NCBI GenBank assembly: GCA_017620345.1 | Contig: JAFZQP010000032.1 | Location: forward strand, 1 to 8,772 | Reading direction: 5' to 3' | Origin: Lachnospiraceae bacterium | Lineage (GTDB): Bacteria; Bacillota_A; Clostridia; Lachnospirales; Lachnospiraceae | DNA length: 8,772 nt | In this document: piece by piece, positions 1-6,522 of the stretch | Numbering within the stretch: the first letter of the stretch is position 1 | How the letters are laid out: each line of letters starts with the position of its first letter | Notes under the pieces: model-generated | Told to the model about the DNA's origin: nothing | What the model saw: only the letters and a program-made list of their open reading frames with translations | Databases searched by the model: none | Translations under genes and position numbers: made by a program

Positions 1-1493
1 CATGCCCTGTGCCCGCCTACCTGTTCGTTTCTCTGTCTTGCCGTTGCGCCTTCAAGGAAGTCCGTTCCCTTGAGTATCGCATTTTTCCCATACTTATCCT
101 TGATATCAAGTGTTGCCTGCATCAGTGCCTTTTCCCTGGCAAGACGCTTTGATTCCGCAATCTCCTCCTGCTTTTTTGCTTCGTAATCGGTAAAAAGATC
201 AAGCTGTTCGTATACCGGCTCTTCCGGTATATCGTTTTCCGGGATTATGTTGTTTGCACATACGTTGACACGTCTTACGAGAAGATCCCGGTCGATTATC
301 TGTTCATAGAGTCCCATTACTGCATCGGTGATGATACGCAGGGAGGATGTCTTCCTGCCGAGATTAACGGTGCCGTGCGCGTGCTTGGGAACGGATCTGC
401 CGTACCTGTCTGTATGCAGTTCACCTGAATAGTTAGATCCTGCGGGGTCTTTGATGCCCTCGTATCCGATCGTGAGCACCATCTGGTCCGTCACAAAGCT
501 GTGTCGGACAAGATCAAGAGTCAGTCCCTCAGTCATCTCCCGTACTATTATCGCGGTTTCATCATAAGTGTACGGACGCATGAGTACCTGTCCGGAGCTC
601 CGGCTGTTCGATGAAGGCTTGTAGCTTCTGACGTCTGCGATCGTACACGGCTCCCAGCCCCAGGCATGATCTATTAAAAGCTCCGCATTTACGCCGAACA
701 TTTTGTAAAGCGCATCTTCAAACTTTTCGGAAAATGCGGCGATATCACCCATTGTGGAAAGCCCCATCTTTTCAAGCCTGCGGGCCGTTCCGGGTCCGAC
801 CCTCCAGAAGTCGGTGATCGGTGTGTGAGACCACAGTTTTCTGCGAAAATCCATTTCATCAAGTTCAGCGATACGGACGCCGTCTTCGTCAGCCGGCATA
901 TGCTTGGCAACGATATCCATTGCGACTTTGGCAAGGAACATATTGGTACCGATCCCTGCGGTGGCCGTGATGCCGGTGGATGAGAGCACATCCCTTATCA
1001 TTGTGATCGCAAGTTCATGTGCAGTCATCCGGTATGTATCAAGATATGACGTAGCATCGATAAAAACCTCATCACACGAATAAACGAGTATGTCCTCGGC
1101 TGCTATATACTTAAGGTATATCCTGTATATGTCCGTGCTGTATTTCATGTAAAGAGCCATGCGCGGTATCGCCACTATATAATCAAGTTCCAGAGACGGA
1201 TCCTGATCGAGCTCATAAGTTACCCACGACTTGCCTGTAAAACGGCGCCCGGGAGCAAGGCTTTTTCGCTCGGCGTTGATCAAACGGGCTGCCTGAACGA
1301 CCTCAAACAGTCTCGGACGCCCGGGGATACCGTGCCGTTTCAATCCGGGGGATACAGCAAGACATATGGTCTTGTCGGTACGGCTGCTGTCGGCAACGAC
1401 GAGATTAGTCGTAAGCGGATCACAGCCGCGGTCGACGCATTCCACGGAGGCATAGAAACTCTTAAGATCTATCGCTATGTACTGCCTGTCCAT
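1..1493 (-). CDS. Y-family (UmuC/UvrX-like) translesion DNA polymerase, 3' end cut by window edge
   Basis: This is an error-prone DNA polymerase of the Y family, which copies past damaged bases at stalled forks. The frame runs 497 codons from the ATG at 1493 to the window edge without a stop. It begins MDRQYIAIDLKSFYASVE, giving the metal-binding Asp9 and a UmuC-type Tyr14 at the steric-gate position. The catalytic palm motif SCDEVFID lies at residues 139-146 (Asp141, Glu142) and is followed by the family's TAGIGTNMFLAKVAMD block. A textbook beta-clamp-binding pentapeptide, QLDLF, is at residues 430-434. The last residues in view (NEQVGGHRA) resemble the usual C-terminus of clostridial members, so probably little is missing. 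GGAGG sits 6 nt upstream of the chosen start. Expression is probably LexA-controlled (see the SOS box). Family assignment is firm; the subgroup (UvrX/YqjW versus another UmuC-like branch) is inferred. Confidence 0.93.
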   Translation of the reverse strand, partial: MDRQYIAIDLKSFYASVECVDRGCDPLTTNLVVADSSRTDKTICLAVSPGLKRHGIPGRPRLFEVVQAARLINAERKSLAPGRRFTGKSWVTYELDQDPSLELDYIVAIPRMALYMKYSTDIYRIYLKYIAAEDILVYSCDEVFIDATSYLDTYRMTAHELAITMIRDVLSSTGITATAGIGTNMFLAKVAMDIVAKHMPADEDGVRIAELDEMDFRRKLWSHTPITDFWRVGPGTARRLEKMGLSTMGDIAAFSEKFEDALYKMFGVNAELLIDHAWGWEPCTIADVRSYKPSSNSRSSGQVLMRPYTYDETAIIVREMTEGLTLDLVRHSFVTDQMVLTIGYEGIKDPAGSNYSGELHTDRYGRSVPKHAHGTVNLGRKTSSLRIITDAVMGLYEQIIDRDLLVRRVNVCANNIIPENDIPEEPVYEQLDLFTDYEAKKQEEIAESKRLAREKALMQATLDIKDKYGKNAILKGTDFLEGATARQRNEQVGGHRA

Positions 1494-1517
1494 TTCATGC
1501 CTCCTTCCTTAAATATC

Positions 1518-1546
1518 ATTATCGAACAGATGTTCCAAAATGTCAA
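1518..1546 (-). promoter_or_regulatory. Sigma-A-type promoter of the Y-family polymerase
   Basis: Read on the minus strand, a perfect -35 hexamer TTGACA (1546-1541) is followed by a 17-bp spacer and GATAAT (1523-1518), five of six matches to the -10 consensus. Transcription would start about 1511, leaving a leader of under 20 nt that holds the GGAGG site. Such a strong core promoter for a mutagenic polymerase makes sense only if it is repressed, and a LexA box fills the spacer. Confidence 0.8.
1523..1536. promoter_or_regulatory. LexA (SOS) box, Gram-positive type
   Basis: The 14-mer CGAACAGATGTTCC fits every position of the Bacillus-type SOS consensus CGAACRNRYGTTYC. It lies wholly in the -35/-10 spacer of the polymerase promoter and shares one base with the -10 hexamer, so bound LexA would block RNA polymerase. 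LexA cleavage after DNA damage would release the promoter, matching the known SOS control of Y-family polymerases in Firmicutes. LexA itself is not in the window. Confidence 0.88.
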
Positions 1547-1556
1547 CATCGATCGA

Positions 1557-1585
1557 TTGTATATTGACCTTGAAAGTGTTATCAT
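1557..1585 (+). promoter_or_regulatory. Candidate promoter of the EAL-domain gene
   Basis: On the plus strand a partial -35 TTGTAT (1557-1562) is followed by 17 bp and TATCAT (1580-1585), with TG one base upstream (1577-1578) giving an extended -10. This would place the start near 1592, about 27 nt before the ATG. A perfect 10-bp palindrome, ATCGATCGAT (1548-1557), lies between this element and the divergent polymerase promoter. The match is moderate and other choices are possible. Confidence 0.35.
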
Positions 1586-1618
1586 TGGGACGATGAGCGG
1601 TCCTGAAAGGAGAAGATT

Positions 1619-3349
1619 ATGACGGATAAACAACATGCGGATGTGGCAGCAGATTTACTTCCTGTAGGTCTCCCCGGCGGATTTTTTGTGTATGAAGCCG
1701 AAGATGATGAAAAGATCGTATTTGCGGAACAGAACGTTTGTAAGCTGTACGGGTGTGACACGTTTGAGGAGTTTCGTGAATTTGTCGGCGGATCGTTTCA
1801 GGGCATGGTATTTCCCGATGATCTTATAAAGATCCAGAACCAGATCCAGGCGCAGACACTTTTCGGCGAAAAACGTCACGATTACGTACGCTACCGTATA
1901 AAGACAAAACAGGGAGATATCCGTTATATAGAGGACTTCGGACACCTTTTGCACAACGCTGACGGGAAGAGTTATTTTTACGTGTTCATAGTTGACGTTG
2001 ATCAGAACGAGTTCTTAAACAGGAACCGCAATTCCCTGGCGGAAGCGGAGATACTGTCGGCAAGTCATGAGACCGATGAACTGACAGGGCTCTTTAACAT
2101 GTCGTTCTTCTACCACAGGGTACAAATGCTCCTTGCGTCGCCGCAGGAGCGAAGACAGGATTTTTCATTCATCCATTTTGATATACCGAACTTCAAACTG
2201 TACAACGAACGCCACGGATTCAAGCTCGGTGACGAGCTTCTGTGCGATCTTGCCAAAGTGATACGCGATACTTTTTCCGATGCGACAGTGGCTCGATTTT
2301 CGGACGATCATTTTGTTGTATGTGCCCAGGGGGCGAAGGAAACGATCATTGAAAAAGTCGAGTCGGTCTATAAAAAGATGTTGCTTGCTGATGATGTTAA
2401 CAAGAAGGTCAGGATCAAAGCCGGGATATATTTCCTTGATGACAGAAGAGCGGAGATCGGCCTTGCATGCGACCACGCAAGGCTTGCCTGTAACAGCATA
2501 AAGGGACGGCATGACATCAACTACTGTATTTATGATGAGATGCTGCGCGAGACGCTCCGCAAACAGCAGTATGTTGTGGATCATGTTGATGAAGCGATCG
2601 AGAAAGAGTATATCAAGGTTTTCTATCAGCCGGTAATACGGGTTAAGACAGGCGAAATATGCGGCTACGAAGCGCTCGTTCGCTGGATCGATCCTCACAT
2701 GGGAATGCTGTCGCCGGGAGATTTCATAGATACTCTTGAACAGTTCCATCTGATACATCTCGTTGATAAGTATGTGGTACGAAAAGTATGTGAAGATTAC
2801 AAAAGACTTCTTGAGGCAAAGGAGCCGATAGTACCTGTCTCCATCAACATATCAAGACTTGATTTCGAACTGTGCGACATATGCGGGATAATCGAAGAGA
2901 CGAGAGAGGCCAGCGGTATGCCCAGGCAGATGCTCGATCTTGAGATCACCGAGAGTGCACTTAATGACAATGTAGGACATATAAGAAAAGAATGCGACAG
3001 GATGAGAGAGCTTGGATACCATATCTGGCTCGATGATTTCGGAAGCGGGTATTCGTCTCTCAATACTCTAGCGGAGTATTCGTTTGACGTGTTAAAACTC
3101 GATCTTATATTCCTTCGCAATTACGATCATAATCCCAAAACGGGAAAGCTCATGGCATATATAATCAACGGTTCAAAGGGCATGGGGCTCTCGCCGCTGT
3201 GTGAAGGCGTTGAGAGCCAGAAGCATTATGATTTTCTGAAAGAGTGCGGATGTGAACGTGCCCAGGGCTATTTCTTCGGAAAGCCGATGCCCATGGATGA
3301 GGGCAGGAAGTTCACATCCGAAAAAGGACTGAAGTGGGAGAGGGCATGA
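1619..3349 (+). CDS. PAS / degenerate GGDEF / EAL protein, predicted c-di-GMP phosphodiesterase
   Basis: This 576-residue protein probably hydrolyses the second messenger c-di-GMP to pGpG. Residues about 15-130 resemble a PAS-type sensor. Residues about 150-310 form a GGDEF-like domain (DELTGLF at 153-159), but the active-site loop reads RF-SDDHF (226-232) instead of GG[DE]EF, so cyclase activity is unlikely. The EAL domain (about 315-565) keeps the expected residues: Glu351-Ala-Leu, Asn410, Glu442, Asp472-Asp473 in DDFGSGYSS, Lys493, Glu529 and Glu532 in EGVE, and Gln549. I see no transmembrane segment, so it should be cytoplasmic. The start is the ATG preceded by AAAGGAG at 1606-1612. It is transcribed away from the SOS polymerase and ends one base from the ddh stop. 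The signal sensed by the PAS part cannot be told from sequence. The degenerate GGDEF may bind GTP or serve dimerisation. Confidence 0.92.
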   Translation: MTDKQHADVAADLLPVGLPGGFFVYEAEDDEKIVFAEQNVCKLYGCDTFEEFREFVGGSFQGMVFPDDLIKIQNQIQAQTLFGEKRHDYVRYRIKTKQGDIRYIEDFGHLLHNADGKSYFYVFIVDVDQNEFLNRNRNSLAEAEILSASHETDELTGLFNMSFFYHRVQMLLASPQERRQDFSFIHFDIPNFKLYNERHGFKLGDELLCDLAKVIRDTFSDATVARFSDDHFVVCAQGAKETIIEKVESVYKKMLLADDVNKKVRIKAGIYFLDDRRAEIGLACDHARLACNSIKGRHDINYCIYDEMLRETLRKQQYVVDHVDEAIEKEYIKVFYQPVIRVKTGEICGYEALVRWIDPHMGMLSPGDFIDTLEQFHLIHLVDKYVVRKVCEDYKRLLEAKEPIVPVSINISRLDFELCDICGIIEETREASGMPRQMLDLEITESALNDNVGHIRKECDRMRELGYHIWLDDFGSGYSSLNTLAEYSFDVLKLDLIFLRNYDHNPKTGKLMAYIINGSKGMGLSPLCEGVESQKHYDFLKECGCERAQGYFFGKPMPMDEGRKFTSEKGLKWERA

Positions 3350-3369
3350 ATTAAAGCATATGTGCCCTC
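3340..3369. terminator. Small inverted repeat across the convergent stop codons, weak bidirectional terminator candidate
   Basis: GAGGGCA (3340-3346) and TGCCCTC (3363-3369) are perfect inverted repeats that enclose both stop codons. Two further G-U pairs could extend the stem to 9 bp with a 12-nt loop. Neither side has a following run of T, so it is not a classical intrinsic terminator in either direction. It is the only hairpin-like element at the junction of two genes that otherwise run into each other. Confidence 0.25.
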
Positions 3370-4334
3370 AGTTCATCGCCGGAAAGGGGTGACAGATATG
3401 CAGGCGGAACATCGAGAACCGTTTTGCAGCCGGTCGCACCTTCCGAGCGCATCCTCATGGCTGCTCTTGCATAGGCTATCAGTACCGATGCCGTGAACTC
3501 GGGATTGGAATCGAGATTGAGCGAATACTCGATAATGTGGCTGTTTTCGCAGTCCCAACCGGTCCTGCCTGATCTTATGACCATTCCGCCGTGAGGGATT
3601 CCTTTGTGATCCCTGTCCAGTTCTTCCTGTGTTATGAAAGTTACTGTCGTATCATAGTCCGCAAAGTAATTCGGCATTTCCTTTATCTCTTTTTCGATCC
3701 GCGCCTTGTCGGCCCCTTCCTTAGCTACGACAAAACATTCTCTCGTATGTTTCTGCCTTGTTGTAAGTACGGGCTGTTTTCCGGATCTTACCGCTTCTAT
3801 GGCTCCCGCAACAGGGCATGTATACTGTCTTGCATCCGCAACACCGTCGATCCGTCTTATCGCATCCGAATGTCCCTGGCTGACTCCGCGTCCCCAGAAT
3901 GTATAGTCTTCTCCGTCGGGAAGTATGGAGGACGCATAAACTCTGTTAAGTGAGAACATGCCCGGATCCCACCCGACGCTGATGAGAGCGATATGACCGC
4001 TGTCCTTTGCACTTTTGTCAACGTTTGCAAAGTGCTCCGGGATCTTCGCATGTGTATCGAAGCTGTCTATAACGTTGAAATACTTTGCATATTCCGGAGT
4101 CTGTTTCGGAAGATCCGTTGCGGATCCGCCGCAGATGATCAGCACATCGATATCATCCTTATGGTCCGTGATATCTGATGCCGACAGGACCTTCGCACTG
4201 TCCGTAAGTATGTGTACCGCTTGGGGATCGCGGCGTGTGAACACATATTTCAATTCCATGTCATCATTCTGTTTGATCGCGCATTCAACGCCTCTTCCGA
4301 GATTGCCGTAGCCTATTATTCCTATCCTTGTCAT
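3351..4334 (-). CDS. ddh: meso-diaminopimelate D-dehydrogenase
   Basis: This cytoplasmic NADPH enzyme makes meso-diaminopimelate in one step from L-2-amino-6-oxopimelate (open tetrahydrodipicolinate) and ammonia, feeding peptidoglycan and lysine synthesis. At 327 residues it has the family's usual length. The N-terminal Rossmann motif is GYGNLGRG (8-15). Family blocks follow: SATDLP (71-76), GWDPGMFS (121-128), FWGRGVSQGHSDA (146-158), Arg198 in HTREC, IPHGG with His248, and NPEFTAS (277-283). These closely match my recollection of Corynebacterium glutamicum Ddh, including substrate-contacting Asp, Arg, His and Asn positions. GGGAGGAG lies 6 nt before the ATG. It is a single-gene unit between convergent and divergent neighbours. 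A TTGACA hexamer on the minus strand at 4400-4395 lacks a good -10 partner, so I do not call its promoter. Confidence 0.95.
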   Translation of the reverse strand: MTRIGIIGYGNLGRGVECAIKQNDDMELKYVFTRRDPQAVHILTDSAKVLSASDITDHKDDIDVLIICGGSATDLPKQTPEYAKYFNVIDSFDTHAKIPEHFANVDKSAKDSGHIALISVGWDPGMFSLNRVYASSILPDGEDYTFWGRGVSQGHSDAIRRIDGVADARQYTCPVAGAIEAVRSGKQPVLTTRQKHTRECFVVAKEGADKARIEKEIKEMPNYFADYDTTVTFITQEELDRDHKGIPHGGMVIRSGRTGWDCENSHIIEYSLNLDSNPEFTASVLIAYARAAMRMRSEGATGCKTVLDVPPAYLSPLSGDELRAHML

Positions 4335-4415
4335 TTTGCTCCTCCCTGGATATTTATTCTGAAATTTAAACTCAAAGGGTATTTTCTCACTTTATGTCAA
4401 AAAATGGAATAGAAG

Positions 4416-4444
4416 ATGAAATATTTCCTTAAAAATGTTATAAA
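4416..4444 (+). promoter_or_regulatory. Candidate promoter of the glycosyltransferase operon
   Basis: The 149-bp gap between ddh and the first glycosyltransferase is AT-rich. It holds an extended -10, TG-T-TATAAA (4436-4444), preceded at 17 bp by ATGAAA (4416-4421), four of six matches to the -35 consensus. Transcription would begin near 4451. A perfect 10-bp palindrome, GAAATATTTC (4418-4427), overlaps the -35 and could be an operator, though such AT-rich palindromes arise by chance. I see no riboswitch-sized structure here. Confidence 0.5.
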
Positions 4445-4483
4445 TTCGTCAACTGTAGAGTTTTTCAGGGAGAAGAGAAGATC

Positions 4484-5452
4484 ATGAAATTAATCATACA
4501 GATCCCGTGCCTCAATGAAGCCGAGACGCTGGAGATAGCACTTAACGCATTACCAAAACACATCGACGGAATCGATGAGATCGAGTATCTGATCATCAAC
4601 GACGGAAGTACCGACAATACGGTTGAAGTTGCAAGAAAATGGGGCGTGAACTATGTTGTCAGCTTTACGAGGAACAAAGGACTTGCCAAGGGATTCATGG
4701 CAGGAATAGATGCCTGCCTTCGTAACGGTGCCGATATCATAGTCAACACGGATGCTGATAACCAGTACTGCGGAGACGATATAGAAAAACTTGTGCGCCC
4801 GATACTTGAGGGCAAGTCGGATATCGTGATAGGTGAGCGCCCGATCGATGAGACGGAACATTTTTCACCGCTCAAGAAGAAGCTTCAGCACTTCGGAAGT
4901 TATGTGGTAAGGGTTGCGAGTAAAACAGACATACCCGATGCACCGAGCGGATTCAGGGCCTTTTCAAGAGACGCTGCGATGCATTTAAACGTCATGAACA
5001 ATTATACGTATACACTTGAGACGATAGTCCAGGCGGGAAGGACAAGTGTTGCGATCGATTCCGTTCCGATAAGGACAAACGGGGAACTTCGAAAATCAAG
5101 ACTGTTTCACAGCATGGGAGGATATGTTAAGCGTTCCATGCTGACGATAATAAGAGCGTTCCTCATGTACAGGCCACTCACATTCTTTTCGGCGCTCGGT
5201 CTTATTCCGTTTACGATCGGACTTCTGATGGGGATCAGATTCCTCGTGTTCTTCTTCAGGGGTAACGGCGGAGGTCATGTTCAGTCACTCGTGCTTGCCA
5301 GCACGCTCCTGCTCCTCGGGTTTATGACGTTCATATTGGGACTTCAGGCGGATATCATCGCGAACAACCGCAAGATCCTCGAGGATATACAGTACCGTGT
5401 AAGGCGTCTTGATTACCACGAAGATGAAAAAGAAGCAGAAGATGAGCATTAA
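4484..5452 (+). CDS. GT2 glycosyltransferase, DPM/DPG synthase-like, two C-terminal membrane segments
   Basis: This 322-residue enzyme has a GT-A catalytic domain followed by two predicted membrane helices (about 232-258 and 268-292) and a charged tail. Visible motifs are IPCLNEAETL at the N-terminus, NDGSTDNT (39-46), the metal-binding acidic motif NTDADNQ (88-94) and the acceptor-side block DAPSGFRAFSRDA (152-164). The plan matches bacterial dolichyl-phosphate-mannose-synthase-like GTs, which transfer a sugar from a nucleotide donor to a polyprenyl phosphate at the inner membrane face. The exact donor is not readable. AGGGAGA lies 10 nt before the ATG. It is first in a five-gene run and its end overlaps the next gene by 11 bp. 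A GtrA-like flippase, common beside such enzymes, is absent here. Confidence 0.9.
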   Translation: MKLIIQIPCLNEAETLEIALNALPKHIDGIDEIEYLIINDGSTDNTVEVARKWGVNYVVSFTRNKGLAKGFMAGIDACLRNGADIIVNTDADNQYCGDDIEKLVRPILEGKSDIVIGERPIDETEHFSPLKKKLQHFGSYVVRVASKTDIPDAPSGFRAFSRDAAMHLNVMNNYTYTLETIVQAGRTSVAIDSVPIRTNGELRKSRLFHSMGGYVKRSMLTIIRAFLMYRPLTFFSALGLIPFTIGLLMGIRFLVFFFRGNGGGHVQSLVLASTLLLLGFMTFILGLQADIIANNRKILEDIQYRVRRLDYHEDEKEAEDEH

Positions 5453-6500
5453 AGTATCCGTCATCATACCCGTGTACCGGGTCGATCCTGCTTATCTGAA
5501 GGAGTGCATCAACAGCGTTCTCGCCCAGTCCCTTAAGGAGATCGAGATAATACTTGTTGATGACGGAGCACCGCAGGAAAATGCGGATCTGCTTGACGGA
5601 TATGCACAGTCAGACGGGCGCGTAAGTGTGATCCGTCAGGAGAACAAAGGCGCATCGGCTGCGAGAAATGCCGGACTGTCAGTCTGCAGCGGAGAATATG
5701 TAACGTTCGTTGATTCGGATGACTGGATCGACGAAAGCTGTCTTGAGACCGTTTATGATCATGCGGTAAAAAACGATCTGAATCTGCTGCTGTGGGGGAC
5801 ATACAAGGTCTATCCGAACAGGAACGTGGAGTACAGTCCGTTTGTTGATGACATTCCGCTTCTTGATGATAAGCAGAAAGAGTTTCTGGAACTCAAGACT
5901 CTTGCGGGGTCTCTTCCCATATATGAATATCCGTGCAGCATATACGGTTCCGGATCATGCTGTTCGAAACTGTATAAGAGAAGTCTTCTTTGCGATAACG
6001 ATCTTAAATACCCGGAGGGTATAGAACGGTCGGAGGATGTGAACTTCAACATCCGTGTATTTGATAAGGCGGACAGGATCGGGTATATAAACCGTCACAT
6101 GTACTATTACAGACAGGTGTCGGATTCGGCAACATATATGTACAGAGACGGCGGTATAAAAGTGTTTACGGACGCTCTCATGAAGCTGTATGAGTTTCTG
6201 AAAGAGTCCGGGAGATCGGAATATTTCATGCAGGTCTTCTATATGAGATGCATGTTCCTGTATCTTGAGAGTATGGAAATGGATTACTGCAATCCGAGTA
6301 ATCCGAAGCCTTTTGGAGTAAGGATGAAACAGATGCGCTCTGTCCTTTCCGATATGCCGTACAGTCTTGCTTTTGAAAAACTTGAGTACAGATATCTTAC
6401 ATTTGCGAAGAAGATCCCGTTGTTTCTCATAAGACGAAGATGGATAGAACTGCTTGTGCTGTTCTTTAAGATATACAGGAAGATCTCTTCTCCTGCATGA
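5442..6500 (+). CDS. GT2 family glycosyltransferase (GT-A, soluble type)
   Basis: This 352-residue protein has a standard GT2 N-terminal half: VSVIIPVY (5-12), LVDDGA (38-43), the NKGASAARNAGL block (68-79) and the metal-binding DSDDW (91-95). A later SEDVNF (197-202) supplies the likely catalytic base region. Such enzymes add one sugar to a growing exopolysaccharide, capsule or teichoic-type glycan. The C-terminal end is basic and hydrophobic (about 322-348), suggesting peripheral membrane contact rather than a clear transmembrane helix. I chose the ATG at 5442 because it places VSVIIPVY at the usual distance from the N-terminus. In-frame ATG 5424 and TTG 5409 are alternatives. The chosen start overlaps the previous stop (ATGAGCATTAA), consistent with translational coupling. 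Substrate unknown. Confidence 0.88.
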   Translation: MSIKVSVIIPVYRVDPAYLKECINSVLAQSLKEIEIILVDDGAPQENADLLDGYAQSDGRVSVIRQENKGASAARNAGLSVCSGEYVTFVDSDDWIDESCLETVYDHAVKNDLNLLLWGTYKVYPNRNVEYSPFVDDIPLLDDKQKEFLELKTLAGSLPIYEYPCSIYGSGSCCSKLYKRSLLCDNDLKYPEGIERSEDVNFNIRVFDKADRIGYINRHMYYYRQVSDSATYMYRDGGIKVFTDALMKLYEFLKESGRSEYFMQVFYMRCMFLYLESMEMDYCNPSNPKPFGVRMKQMRSVLSDMPYSLAFEKLEYRYLTFAKKIPLFLIRRRWIELLVLFFKIYRKISSPA

Positions 6501-6522
6501 TGATCTGCAAAGTGGAGTGTGA

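Noticed and set aside
1332..1622. Plus-strand open frame of 96 codons across the polymerase start and intergenic region
   Set aside because: It is antisense to the polymerase coding sequence, has no recognisable domain and runs through the promoter region. The polymerase is clearly the real gene there.
2165..2758. Minus-strand open frame of 197 codons inside the EAL gene
   Set aside because: It lies entirely opposite the well-conserved GGDEF/EAL frame and encodes no family-like motifs, so it is a shadow frame.
4395..4400. Minus-strand TTGACA as the -35 of ddh
   Set aside because: At 16-18 bp downstream the sequence gives CTTTGA/TTTGAG-like hexamers that do not resemble a -10, so I did not call a promoter.
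4335..4483. Possible lysine riboswitch or other leader structure near ddh
   Set aside because: The gap is only 149 bp, AT-rich, shared by two divergent genes and lacks the multi-helix signature of an L-box. No terminator hairpin is visible.
6501..6522. Separate promoter for the GT4 gene
   Set aside because: The 22-bp gap holds only a ribosome binding site and no -35/-10 pair, so read-through from upstream is the simpler explanation.
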